Positions 39,601 to 47,446 of a DNA stretch of 64,000 bases are shown piece after piece; positions within the stretch are counted from its first letter, which is position 1, and every line of letters begins with the position of its first letter. Origin of the DNA: Ralstonia mannitolilytica (lineage in GTDB: Bacteria > Pseudomonadota > Gammaproteobacteria > Burkholderiales > Burkholderiaceae); the NCBI RefSeq assembly GCF_905397375.1, contig NZ_CAJPVG010000013.1, forward strand, positions 47,434 through 111,433, in the 5' to 3' direction. Under the pieces are notes generated by a model. It saw nothing but the letters and a program-made list of their open reading frames with translations, did not search any database and had not been told where the DNA came from. A program made the position numbers and the translations under genes.

Positions 39601-39706
39601 GCGGCAACTCGCGAAATGACAGCACGCCCGCCACCAGCAGCGCGATCGCCAGGAAGACGATCAGCAGCCGGCGCTTGAGGATGCCCGCGATGGGGTTGAA
39701 GCCCAT
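36611..39706 (-). CDS. RND heavy-metal efflux pump, inner-membrane subunit
   Basis: A 1031-residue CzcA/CusA-family (HME-type) RND transporter. The TM4 segment DFGVIVDAAVIVMEN carries the proton-relay acids; two large periplasmic loops and 12 membrane segments are evident. Most CzcA-like pumps have DGA at the position that is DAA here. It lies downstream of the adaptor and outer-membrane genes. The metal (Zn/Co/Cd/Ni or Cu/Ag) cannot be decided from motifs seen by eye. Confidence 0.93.
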   Translation of the reverse strand: MGFNPIAGILKRRLLIVFLAIALLVAGVLSFRELPLQAYPGVAPLSVQAITQWPGRSTTEVEQQITIPIENALAGVPDVQSFRSVSLFGLSVVTLKFKEGTDSFKARQNFSQYLASANLPTGVQPSLSPDSDATGEIMRFRLVGDGVDLTTLKSYQDYDITKELKHVQGVADVSSFGGKVKEYHIVPSPAKLQSYAITLSQLITAIGNANNNTGGNLLRDGEQQFVVRGVGLLQTVDDIRNVVVAANNGVPVRVRDIADVEVGNVQRLGQVQYNDQPDVVEGIVLLKRDANASEVLAKVREKVAELNNGILPKGIQVKPFYDRQVLLDITMGTVEHTLVVGIALVLAVLFVFLGNLRAAAVVAAVIPLALCVSFISMEHFHVPANLISLGAIDFGVIVDAAVIVMENIMRHLEEGAQKLDDAIVKATSEVQRAMIFSTGIIIVAYSPLFFIGGVEGIIFKPMAFTMGFALMASIVLSLTFVPATTSFVFGKTLHPHSPAFITAILRWYKPLLRKLIARPMAVFATAIAALLLTLYSATFLGTEFLPTLEENNLWLRITLPNTVDLDYSASVANDLRAYFVKQPEIRQVSVQIGRPDDGTDSTGVFNQEYGLYFAAPDKWPDGMTKGKLVERLSKHLEKIPGIEYNFSQYIQDNVDEALSGVKGENSVKLFGNDLNVLEAKANEIQAQLKKVPGLVDVGIFRELGQPTLNVSIDRQAAARFNINVSDVQSLVQYAIGGAPVTQILEGEKSFGLAVRLNQQARASYDAIRELLIDTPDGQRIPLSMVAKVEMTDGPFFIYRELGKRYIAIKFGVRGRDLGSAVDEAQRVVGSNVALPEGYTVKWDGQFNEMKVAQGKLMVIVPLTILVIFLLLYSTFGNFKDALMVVLNVPFAAIGGLLALHIAHETLSISAGIGFLSLFGIAIQDGVILISYVNRLAQSENLREATVEGAALRLRPVIMTAMLAGLGLLPAALSHSIGSEAQRPLALVIVGGMVTTTILTLLVLPVVFTWAHRHRGTPPREPDVTPTAAMLP

Positions 39707-39708
39707 GC

Positions 39709-40872
39709 CTACGCCCCCGCCTTGACGATCATCTCGTTGAGCAGCGCGGCGCCGCGCACGACCACCTGCGATGAGGCATCCAGCCCCGCCGTGACCGCAA
39801 AGTTGCCGTCGGTACCGGTGTCCTTGCCCTGTACCTGGACGCGCTTGAAGTGCCTGGCGTCGCTCTGCACGATCACGTAGTAGCTGCCGTGGTCTTTCAC
39901 CAACGCCGATTTGGGCACCACCGTGGCCAGGCCGCTGCCGGTCTGGATGCGCGCCGTGGCGTACATCTCGGGGCGCAGCAGGCCGTCGGGGTTAGGCACG
40001 TCGCAGCGCACCGTGAGCGTGTGCGTGGCCGGATCGATGTTGGGCGCGATAAAGCTCACCCGGCCCGTGAACTCGCGCTGCGGATAGGCGGCGGTGTGCA
40101 GCGAGATCGGCTGCCCGATGCGCACGCTGGCAATGTCGTTCTCGTACACATTGCCGGTGAACCAGAGCACACGCGTATCAACGATGCTCATGAACGAATC
40201 GCCGACGTTCAGGAAGGCGCCCGGGTCCATGTTGCGCTTGACGATGGTGCCCGAGATGGGCGCGCGCAGCGTCAGGTGCTCGGCCGGTGCGCCGCGCCGG
40301 GCGATCTGCGCGACTTCCGCGTCGTTCAGGCCCAGCACGTGCAGGCGGTTCGCGGCGGACTGCGCCGTCATGTCGGCGTCGTCCTGCAATTCCTTCATGT
40401 TCGAGCTTTTGAGCTGGCGCGCGGTATTCAGTGCGAGCAGGTATTCCTTCTGCGCAGAGACGAAGTCCGGCGCGTACAGCTCGGCAATCGGCTGGCCCTC
40501 GCGCACCTGCGCCCCTTCGAACTGCAGGATCTGGTCAAGCCGGCCGGCCACGCGAGCCGAGGCCAGCTTCGTGCGCTCGGCGTTGTAGGCCAGCTTGCCC
40601 GGCGTCGACAGCTCCACCGGCACCGCCAGCTGGCTGACCTGCGCCACCTTCACCTGCTGCGGGTCAAAACCGCCTTCGGGGATCTCGACCGAGTCGGGTT
40701 TCGGGCGCGCGGGCGCGTTGCTCGCCAGCGTGGAGCCGGCGCCCAGGGTCGGCCTCGTCGTGTCAGCGGGGGCAGCGGCCGGCCACTTGCGCCCGACCAC
40801 CACGCCCACGGCAACGGCAGCCGCAAGGGCGATCACTGAAACGACAGTGGCGAGGGGAGAGAACGTCTTCAT
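39709..40872 (-). CDS. RND efflux periplasmic adaptor subunit
   Basis: A 387-residue membrane-fusion protein with an N-terminal membrane anchor (VVSVIALAAAVAVGVVVG), a lipoyl/barrel-sandwich domain around a helical hairpin (EGAQVREGQPIAELYAPDF), and a beta-barrel domain. It belongs to the CzcB/CusB group. Its stop lies two bases before the pump start, so the genes are translated together. Confidence 0.92.
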   Translation of the reverse strand: MKTFSPLATVVSVIALAAAVAVGVVVGRKWPAAAPADTTRPTLGAGSTLASNAPARPKPDSVEIPEGGFDPQQVKVAQVSQLAVPVELSTPGKLAYNAERTKLASARVAGRLDQILQFEGAQVREGQPIAELYAPDFVSAQKEYLLALNTARQLKSSNMKELQDDADMTAQSAANRLHVLGLNDAEVAQIARRGAPAEHLTLRAPISGTIVKRNMDPGAFLNVGDSFMSIVDTRVLWFTGNVYENDIASVRIGQPISLHTAAYPQREFTGRVSFIAPNIDPATHTLTVRCDVPNPDGLLRPEMYATARIQTGSGLATVVPKSALVKDHGSYYVIVQSDARHFKRVQVQGKDTGTDGNFAVTAGLDASSQVVVRGAALLNEMIVKAGA

Positions 40873-40876
40873 GGTC

Positions 40877-42241
40877 TTATTGAGCTTGAACGGGCGATCG
40901 GCCCGTGGCCGCGAGCAGCGCGTGATAGGCCTGCAGGGCCGTGGCCTGGGCCTGGGCGACCGCCAGCTCGGCGTTGCGCAGCGCGCCCTGGGCGGTGAGC
41001 AGATCGTTGAAGTCGGCGTTGTTGCTGGCGTAGTTCGTCATCGTCACGCGATACGCCGCCAGCGCCTGGGGCAATTGCCGCTGCTTGTTGAAGTCGAGCT
41101 GTGCAAGCGTCTGGCGCAGCGTGTTGTAGGCCGTATCGACCGCGAGCAGCGTCTGCTGGCGCACCGACACATCGTTAGCCTCGGTGGCAATCTGGCTCTC
41201 CACCGCCTGGTTCACGCCGTACTTCTCTTTGGTGAAAAACCAGAACGGGATGATCACGTCCAGCTCGATCTGGTAGCTGTTCGGGCGCACGCCGTAGGGC
41301 GGGTTGTCGGTGGTGACGGTGGCGATGACCTGGAAGTCGGGCAGGTAGGCCTTGCGCGCCAGCGTCACGCTCTTGCGCGCGGCGTCCATCAACTCGGCCG
41401 ATGCCTTGATCGACGGATGCTCGCGCAGCGCCTGGTTCTCCAGCTCGGGCAGCGGCACTTCGGGCAGGTGCACGGATTCGTCGTCGGCGCGCAGCACGAG
41501 CGGAAAGCTCGGCTCCTTGCCGATCAGCGTGTTGAGCGTCTGCAGCGTGCTGTCGTACTGGCGCTGCGCCGCGAACAGGTCATTCTGGGCGCTGCTCTGC
41601 ATCACCTGCGCGTTGAGGTAATCGGCGTACGCCGCGGCGTTGTTGGCGTAGCGCACCCGCGCGATCTGCTTGACCTGCTCCAGGCGGGTGATGGTCAGCT
41701 TCTGCACATCGATCTGCTTCTGCAGCGCGATCGCCTGGTAATACGTGGTCGAGAGCTGCGCATACAGCTGCAGGTACAGTGCATCGGATTGCGCGTTCAG
41801 CGATTCCGCCTGGCGGTCGGCGATCTCGGCGGCCAGCGCCTTCTTGCCCGGAAATGGAATCTGCTGCGTGAGGTTGTACTGGCTGCCGCCCGCGCGGTTG
41901 ACGGCCAGCGGGAAGCCCTTCGGGATGCTGTTCCAGATGTAGCCGAGCTGCGGGTTGTTCGGCGCCGCCAGTTGCGGCGGGATCGACTTGGCCGACAGGT
42001 AGTTGTGGCGCGCCTGGATGAGCTGCGGATTGTTGCTCTTGAGTTCCTGCAGCAGCTCAACGAGGTTGAAGCCCGGGCCCGTCACGCCGGGCACGGATGG
42101 CTTGATCGGCGGCATGGCCGCCACCGGCAGGCTGGCTGCCGCGGGTGCCGGCGCAGCGCCCCATGCAGCGGCAAGTGGCAGGCACGCCGCCGCGCACAGC
42201 ACGGCCTTTACCAGCGGATGGAACGCAACCCGATGTTTCAC
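40877..42241 (-). CDS. Outer-membrane efflux protein (CzcC/TolC family)
   Basis: A 454-residue outer-membrane factor with a signal peptide (VLCAAACLPLAAAWGA) and two OEP repeats rich in heptad-like helices (about residues 60-260 and 270-450). It is the first gene of the tripartite efflux operon and ends four bases before the adaptor start. Confidence 0.91.
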   Translation of the reverse strand: MKHRVAFHPLVKAVLCAAACLPLAAAWGAAPAPAAASLPVAAMPPIKPSVPGVTGPGFNLVELLQELKSNNPQLIQARHNYLSAKSIPPQLAAPNNPQLGYIWNSIPKGFPLAVNRAGGSQYNLTQQIPFPGKKALAAEIADRQAESLNAQSDALYLQLYAQLSTTYYQAIALQKQIDVQKLTITRLEQVKQIARVRYANNAAAYADYLNAQVMQSSAQNDLFAAQRQYDSTLQTLNTLIGKEPSFPLVLRADDESVHLPEVPLPELENQALREHPSIKASAELMDAARKSVTLARKAYLPDFQVIATVTTDNPPYGVRPNSYQIELDVIIPFWFFTKEKYGVNQAVESQIATEANDVSVRQQTLLAVDTAYNTLRQTLAQLDFNKQRQLPQALAAYRVTMTNYASNNADFNDLLTAQGALRNAELAVAQAQATALQAYHALLAATGRSPVQAQ

Positions 42242-42406
42242 TGCAACTGACTCCCCTTGTAACGGGAGCGTTTTTACTGGCGCGATCTTTCAAGCGCCTT
42301 TCACGACTCAGCCTGTCGTCACGACGCATGAGACCGCCCGCAAACCGCCCCCGCAGCGGCAGTCTGCGACAGTCATATGACAAAACAAGGCGGCCGCGGG
42401 GCGGGC

Positions 42407-42796
42407 TCAGGTGGTTGCGAGAGGGCAGCGCATGCCGACGCGCGCGGCAAGTGCGTCGCGCATGGCTTGCAGGCTCGCGATGCGGGCGTCGATGGCCGCC
42501 AGCTTGTCCCGAAGCAGGGCCGCGACGGCCGCATCGGTGTCGGGCTGCTGCCACACCTGCGTCATCCCGTCGCCAATTTCAGCCAGCGTGAAGCCGAGTT
42601 GCTGGGCCGTCCGCACATAGCGGACGAGCTCCACGGTCTGCGCCGGGTAGGCGCGATAACCGTTGCTGCGCCGCCGTGCACGGATCAAACCGCGCGCCTC
42701 GTAAAAACGCAGGCCATCGCGCGATACGCCCGTCGCGGCAGACAGGTCGCCAATGGAAAGCTCGTCTCGGTGTGGGGGCAGGGGCGGGTGTGACAT
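42407..42796 (-). CDS. MerR-family regulator
   Basis: 129 residues: MerR N-terminal HTH (LSIGDLSAATGVSRDGLRFYEARGLI), quoted in part (SIGDLSAATGVSRDGLRFYE), then a coiled-coil dimerisation helix. The C-terminus has one Cys (RCPLATT) but no clear metal-binding Cys pair. It lies upstream of the efflux operon on the same strand, or could be a general stress-type MerR. The start at 42796 is chosen by homology. Confidence 0.82.
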   Translation of the reverse strand: MSHPPLPPHRDELSIGDLSAATGVSRDGLRFYEARGLIRARRRSNGYRAYPAQTVELVRYVRTAQQLGFTLAEIGDGMTQVWQQPDTDAAVAALLRDKLAAIDARIASLQAMRDALAARVGMRCPLATT

Positions 42797-42885
42797 GGCG
42801 CTTTGACAAGGATCGGGACTTGACCCTTGAGCGTACACCAGCCTTTAACGTGGCGGCTCATCCACTTTACAACCGGAGTTTCGCC

Positions 42886-43308
42886 ATGGTTTCCGAATCG
42901 ACGTTCGTGCGCCTCGTGCGGGCCAGCGGCTGGTACGACCTGATCGTCACTGCGCCGTTTGCCACGCCGTGGAGCTTCATGCTGCTGCACCACGCGCTCA
43001 ATGCGGTGGCGGGCGTGCTGGGCATTGCCGGTCTGCCGCCGTTTGAGCCGGCCCACATGCTGATGGCCAACCTCATGGGGTCGGTGGTGTGCGTGTGGTC
43101 TGTGCTGCGGATACGCCACCCCAGCGTTGCGCTGGGCCGGTATGACGCCGTTGCGCGCACCCTGTTTGCAGCCTGGCAGGGATACGCATTGGGCTCGGGC
43201 GCCACGCTGCTGGTGGTGCCGTTCATGGTGGCCGAGGCTGGTTTCGGCCTGCTGCAGGCCATGCCGGTGCGGCGCGTGCCCGTCCACACCGGGGCGCAGA
43301 CGGCCTAG
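42886..43308 (+). CDS. Small membrane protein, unknown function
   Basis: 140 residues with four predicted hydrophobic segments (TPWSFMLLHHALNAVAGVLG, LMANLMGSVVCVWSVL, YALGSGATLLVVPFMVAEAG). No signal peptide; the start at 42886 follows CGGAG. It is divergent from the MerR gene and overlaps the BON-protein gene tail-to-tail by four bases. No family recognised. Confidence 0.72.
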   Translation: MVSESTFVRLVRASGWYDLIVTAPFATPWSFMLLHHALNAVAGVLGIAGLPPFEPAHMLMANLMGSVVCVWSVLRIRHPSVALGRYDAVARTLFAAWQGYALGSGATLLVVPFMVAEAGFGLLQAMPVRRVPVHTGAQTA

Positions 43309-43721
43309 CGGGCAGCCGGAGCGCTGGCCGGTGCCTCGGGCGGCAAACCCGCCGGAATCAGCGGCCCGCCGCCCAGCACCTGCGAGCGCGAGAGCACGCG
43401 CAACTGGTTATCAAATTTGGCCGGGTCGACGAAGCGCTTGACGTCGTCGCCCGCACGGCGGGCCATCTCGGGCGTATCGACCCAACCCGTGAGCGTGACC
43501 TTGCCTTCCGGCGTGGTGTGGATGCGGATCTGGCGCGGGTTGAGGGCCGTGTCGTAGTCCAGCGCCGCCTTGACCTGGTACGCCAGCAGCGAGTCGTCGG
43601 TCATGCGGGCGCCGGTGCTGTTCGGGCTATCGCCCCAGGCGCAGGCTGTGAGCAGGACTGCGGCGCCAATGGCAGCCAACACACCGGCCGAGGCCGCGAA
43701 GGGCAACTGAGGGAAGCGCAT
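43305..43721 (-). CDS. BON-domain lipoprotein
   Basis: 138 residues: lipobox LLTAC near residue 26, then one BON domain (YQVKAALDYD... GKVTLTGWVDTPEMARRA). BON lipoproteins sit at the outer membrane or in the periplasm. The start at 43721 follows an AGGAG site. It lies directly downstream of bufD on the same strand. Confidence 0.85.
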   Translation of the reverse strand: MRFPQLPFAASAGVLAAIGAAVLLTACAWGDSPNSTGARMTDDSLLAYQVKAALDYDTALNPRQIRIHTTPEGKVTLTGWVDTPEMARRAGDDVKRFVDPAKFDNQLRVLSRSQVLGGGPLIPAGLPPEAPASAPAAR

Positions 43722-43781
43722 CGATGCTCCTGAAGAGATGACGGAGAGCCACATGATAAGCCCGCCGCCACCGCAATCCGC

Positions 43782-44252
43782 TTAACGCAAGCGGCGTTGC
43801 CAAAGGGTCTGTGCCGCAAGCCCACCCGGTCCGATGGTCGCCACGAGCGCAATCAGCACGCCCCACACGAAATGAAATTCGATGGCCGAGCCCGACAGAT
43901 TGGCCCAGTACGACACCGCCGCCACCACGTTGACGAAGAACAGCCCGGCAGCCGCCAGCCTTGGCACGATGCCGGCCAGCATCAGAGAAGGGAAAACCAG
44001 TTCGCCGAACGTGCCGAGCGCTGCTGCCAGTGCGGGCGGCAACAGCGGCACTTTGTATTCCTCGGTGAAGAGCAGCACGGTCGTGTCCCAGTCGTGCAGC
44101 TTGGTCAGGCCGGAGCGGAAGAACACGTAGAAGAGATACGCCCGGGCGATCAACAGGATGACCGAACACAGCGTGCTTTGCGGACCGGCAAGCCGGTCGA
44201 ACGACGCGCGCAGGCGCGTAAGCGGGGCAAACGTCCTGGTGAGGGTGTTCAT
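43782..44252 (-). CDS. bufD: BufD: DoxX-family protein of bufferin cluster
   Basis: 156 residues with four membrane helices (LIARAYLFYVFFRSGLTKLHDW; FGELVFPSLMLAGIVPRLAAA, each under 25 and quoted in part: YLFYVFFRSGLTKLHDW, GELVFPSLMLAGIVPRL). This is the DoxX fold. Its start overlaps the DUF2063 gene stop by four bases. In described bufferin operons a DoxX protein is the fourth gene and may act on the redox or transport side; its precise role is unclear. Confidence 0.85.
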   Translation of the reverse strand: MNTLTRTFAPLTRLRASFDRLAGPQSTLCSVILLIARAYLFYVFFRSGLTKLHDWDTTVLLFTEEYKVPLLPPALAAALGTFGELVFPSLMLAGIVPRLAAAGLFFVNVVAAVSYWANLSGSAIEFHFVWGVLIALVATIGPGGLAAQTLWQRRLR

Positions 44253-45007
44253 GGCGTGTCTCCAGTAGACGAGGGTGTTGGGGAGGCAGACAGTGCGAGC
44301 AGCCCCGAGCGATAGAGGCCGGACAGGCATGCAGTCAGATCAAAATTCGGGCGCTCGGCCAGGGTGGTTTCGAGCGCGGCCTGAAGCGAGGTCTCCGCTT
44401 CGCAAGCGGCGAGGAAAGTGGCGGTCGGGGGATCGAAATCGAGCACGGCAACGCGATGCCCTCGCACGGCAATCGCTGCGGCTTCGCCGACGCCCAGGTC
44501 GATTGCACTGAGCGCGAGGGTTTCGCCCGGCTGGTGCGCGCGCCAGATCGACACCACGGGCCACCGCGACGCCACCCATTGCGCACCCTCCACCAGCCCC
44601 GCGCGGATGGTGTCCGCAGGCTGCGCGAGCAGCGTGGCGTCCGCCGCTTCAACGTGCGCGTCCGGGGCGTAATGCGCCCAATGCACGCACCATTCCAGGC
44701 GTGCGACATCGGCCAGATAGGGCACGCTGTGCGCCAAGGGCGATTGCGCAATGACGGCCGGCAGCGCGTTTCCGTAGCGATGCAGGTTCGGTGATGTGGA
44801 GGCCTGCACGGCAAGCGTGTCGCGCACGAGTGCATCAAAGCAGTCCTCGCCGACGAGCGCGCGGCAGACGGGGTAGGCTCCCGCCAGCGCGTTGCGCAGA
44901 ATCGCCAGACGCGCGTTGCGGTAGATGGCGATGCCGGGTGTTTCTTCGTCGGTTGCGGCGGCCGTCAGTGCGCTGATGAGGTGCGCTTCCCAGTCAGGCA
45001 GTCGCAT
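44249..45007 (-). CDS. bufC: BufC: DUF2063 partner protein
   Basis: 252 residues with the DUF2063 N-terminal pattern (IYRNARLAILRNALAGAYPV; LVGEDCFDALV) and DVARLEWCVHWAH in the middle. These proteins recognise the precursor and help the MNIO enzyme. It overlaps the MNIO gene by 14 bases. Confidence 0.88.
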   Translation of the reverse strand: MRLPDWEAHLISALTAAATDEETPGIAIYRNARLAILRNALAGAYPVCRALVGEDCFDALVRDTLAVQASTSPNLHRYGNALPAVIAQSPLAHSVPYLADVARLEWCVHWAHYAPDAHVEAADATLLAQPADTIRAGLVEGAQWVASRWPVVSIWRAHQPGETLALSAIDLGVGEAAAIAVRGHRVAVLDFDPPTATFLAACEAETSLQAALETTLAERPNFDLTACLSGLYRSGLLALSASPTPSSTGDTP

Positions 45008-45872
45008 GGCGTGGCTCCTGCATGACGGCGTTGGCGTGGCGATCGAGCGTCGCCTGGGCGCGTGCCACTTCGTCCAGCAACACTTGCACGGGCGGCAGTT
45101 CAGCGTCCCATTCGATCAGCGTGGGACGCGGGCCGTGCTTGGCAATCCACGCGTCGTACAACGCCCAGACGGGTGCATGCACGGGCGCGCTGTGCGTGTC
45201 GATCAGCATGCCGTCTTCCACGCTGAAGCCCGCCAGGTGAATCTCGCCGACCAGCGTTGGGTCGATATCGGCGAGCACCGATTTGACGGTCACGCCGTGG
45301 TTGACGCTGTTGACGTACAGATTGTTCAGGTCCAGCAAGATGCCGCAGCCCGTGCGCCGCGCGAGGGCGGTCAGGAACGCCCCTTCGGAGACGGCGTCGT
45401 CGGCATCGACCAGCGTGCGGCAGTCGATGTACGCGGCAATGTTCTCAATCAGCAGCGGCCGCTTGAGGATGTCCTGTGCGCGCATGACGTTGGCGCAGAC
45501 GATCTCAAGCGATTCGCGGGAATAGGGCACGGGCAGCAGATCGTTGACGACCTGTGCGCCGCTGCGGTTGAAGCACAGGTGCTCGGAAATCGCGGCAGGC
45601 GCAACGGCGTCCGCCAGGGCAGCGATGGCGCGAACGTGTTCGACGTCCAGCCCATCTGCGTTGCCGAGCCCCATGCCCACGCCGTGCAGGCTCACCGGCT
45701 GGCGCTCTCGCGCGGCCAGCAGCGCTGCGCGTGCGGGGCCGCCATACAGATAGTTCTCGCTGTGCACTTCCGCCCACGGGAAGCGGGCTTCCCCGTGCAG
45801 CAGGGCGGGAAAGTGCGGCGCGCGCAGGCCTGCGCCGGCGCAGGTTGGCAGAGCAGTCTGCATGGCGGTCAC
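44994..45872 (-). CDS. bufB: BufB: MNIO (DUF692) enzyme
   Basis: 292 residues of the multinuclear non-heme iron oxygenase family (DUF692, MbnB-like TIM barrel). The metal-ligand segments are visible in order: VHSENYLY, SLHGVGMGLG, ISEHLCF, LIENIAAY, LLDLNNLYVNSVNHG, GEIHLAGF, DTHSAPV and IEWDAEL. It would modify Cys of the bufferin precursor. The longest frame starts at GTG 45872; ATG 45863 is an equally likely start. It lies just after bufA. Confidence 0.92.
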   Translation of the reverse strand: MTAMQTALPTCAGAGLRAPHFPALLHGEARFPWAEVHSENYLYGGPARAALLAARERQPVSLHGVGMGLGNADGLDVEHVRAIAALADAVAPAAISEHLCFNRSGAQVVNDLLPVPYSRESLEIVCANVMRAQDILKRPLLIENIAAYIDCRTLVDADDAVSEGAFLTALARRTGCGILLDLNNLYVNSVNHGVTVKSVLADIDPTLVGEIHLAGFSVEDGMLIDTHSAPVHAPVWALYDAWIAKHGPRPTLIEWDAELPPVQVLLDEVARAQATLDRHANAVMQEPRHATA

Positions 45873-45885
45873 CCGGCGTCGCGCG

Positions 45886-46152
45886 TTACTTGGACGCAGG
45901 CTGCATCGTGCCGCCCATCTGCGCGCAGGTGCCGGCCGGCACGTACTTCCACGACATCGGGTCTTTGTCGATCTTCGACTGGCCGGCGCAGGCGTGGGCG
46001 CTGCCGGGGCTGGCGCAATCGTTCTGGCCGGCCTTGGCGACGCCGTAGCACTTTTCCTTGCCGGCAGCGTCGGCGGCCTGCACCGGCGTCGACAGTGCGC
46101 CCAGCGCGAGCAGGCTACCCAGGGCGGCGGCGATCATGGCGTGTTGTTTCAT
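45886..46152 (-). CDS. bufA: BufA: DUF2282 bufferin precursor
   Basis: 88 residues. A cleavable signal peptide (about residues 1-26, ending VQA) precedes a mature part of 62 residues with four Cys at 35, 46, 55 and 76 (KCYGVAKAGQNDC, HACAGQSK, PAGTC). This is the DUF2282/BufA1 pattern, in which the precursor is exported and some Cys are converted to thiooxazoles that bind copper (reported for bufferins; recalled). An AAGGAGA site precedes the start. It heads the bufABCD operon. Confidence 0.92.
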   Translation of the reverse strand: MKQHAMIAAALGSLLALGALSTPVQAADAAGKEKCYGVAKAGQNDCASPGSAHACAGQSKIDKDPMSWKYVPAGTCAQMGGTMQPASK

Positions 46153-46395
46153 GGGTGTTCTCCTTGATTGAACAGGTGTCGTTGAACGGCTGGCAGGGCG
46201 AAATCCCTCGCCGTACGGTGCACTGCGGCATCGCGCAGATGTGTTCCGTGCACCTTCGTCGGCGCATGACAGCGTTCCTGACACGGAGAACAGAAATTTT
46301 TTTGAGTTTTTTTTTGGGAAGGGCAAAGAAGGCGAGACGAACCGCCAAGAAAAAAGCGACCCCAACGGGCCGCCTTCAGGCTGGACAGGAAAAAT

Positions 46396-46926
46396 TTACC
46401 GGGCGTGCGCAGCGCGTGTGCGTGCCGCCTTCTTTGCGGCAGCGGAACGGCCGGCTGCGCCCTTGGTGGCGGCGCCTTTCTTGGCCGCCGCCGAGCGCTC
46501 GCTGCTCGACCGCTTCGACGCCGCGCTATGCGCCTGCTTGGACAGCGACGACTTGGATGCCGCCGAATGGCCTTCCTTCTTCAGCGTCCGTGTCGTGGTC
46601 TTGCTGCGCTTGGCCGTGGATTCCTTGCTCGCACTGGCGTGGCTAGTCTTCTTGCCGCCAGTCTTGCTGCCGGCCTTGACGTCGTGTTCTGCCTTCTTGC
46701 GGGTGGCGGCTGACGCCTTGCCTTCCCCAGGCGGCTTGACGGCAACGCCGGAGCGGCGCGCCTTGGACAGCCCGATCGCAATGGCCTGCTTGGTGTTTTT
46801 CGCACCGTGCTTGCCTTCGCGGATGTGATCCATCTCTTCCTTCACGAAGTTGCCTGCCTGCGTCGAGGCGGCCTTGCCGTGGCGCTTGTCGGTGCGCGCA
46901 CGTTCTACGGTCTTGCGTTCCGGCAT
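46396..46926 (-). CDS. DUF6496-type basic protein with histone-like tail
   Basis: 176 residues. The N-terminus (GNFVKEEMDHIREGKHGAKNTKQAIAIGLSKARR, quoted in parts: VKEEMDHIREGKHG, NTKQAIAIGLSKARR) is a DUF6496-like helix-rich motif; the C-terminus is a long Ser/Ala/Lys/Arg tail with AAKK-type units, like histone H1. Likely DNA- or RNA-binding. Function unknown. It is well conserved in look among Ralstonia (recalled). Confidence 0.75.
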   Translation of the reverse strand: MPERKTVERARTDKRHGKAASTQAGNFVKEEMDHIREGKHGAKNTKQAIAIGLSKARRSGVAVKPPGEGKASAATRKKAEHDVKAGSKTGGKKTSHASASKESTAKRSKTTTRTLKKEGHSAASKSSLSKQAHSAASKRSSSERSAAAKKGAATKGAAGRSAAAKKAARTRAAHAR

Positions 46927-47039
46927 GATGTCCTCCGTTGGGTTGGAGCGTCGGCCGGGCGGAGCAGTGGATCAACAGGACAAACCGGCCGCGCTTGCAC
47001 TTGCAACCACGCAACAGGCGTACCCGCACGGCGCGGGCA

Positions 47040-47291
47040 TCAGCCCACGCGGAAATGTTCGATGCTCTGTCCTGCGTTGACGGCGCGCTGCAGCCAGTCT
47101 GGCATTTCGCCGGTGCCGTCCCAATGCTGGCCGTCGGCGCTCATGTAGACCGGCCCGGCGGGCGGGGGCGGGGCTTCGAAGCAGCCGTGCGCCTGCAAGT
47201 CTTCGACGGACAGATCGTAGGTTTGCATTTGCTCCTGGATCCAGGCAATCGCGGCTTCGCGGCCTGGTTCCGGCGGGTGACCTTCCTTCAT
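47040..47291 (-). CDS. Short H-NS-like protein
   Basis: 83 residues. The C-terminal part (YMSADGQHWDGTGEMPDWLQ) matches the H-NS DNA-binding loop (W-x-G-x-G-x-x-P-x-W-L), and the N-terminal AIAWIQEQMQTYDLSVEDL is a helix like those of the family's oligomerisation part, but shorter. The start at 47291 is preferred to the ATG at 47387. A xenogeneic-silencing or H-NS-modulating role is possible. Confidence 0.65.
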   Translation of the reverse strand: MKEGHPPEPGREAAIAWIQEQMQTYDLSVEDLQAHGCFEAPPPPAGPVYMSADGQHWDGTGEMPDWLQRAVNAGQSIEHFRVG

Positions 47292-47446
47292 CTTGTGCGT
47301 ATGTCTGGAGTTCTTCTGTCCGCCGGCTGCCAGAGGAGGAGAGAGGCAGGCGCAGGGCGCGCCGGGGCGCCAGCGGAAAACGCACAAGAATAACAGCAGT
47401 TTGGCGCCGCTTCATGGCGGAGCCAAACTGCGTCCCGAGCCTCGCG

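Noticed and set aside
46153..46330. Possible ECF sigma-type promoter (GGAAC and CGACG) before bufA
   Set aside because: Spacing between the boxes is too short for the usual ECF arrangement; too weak to claim.
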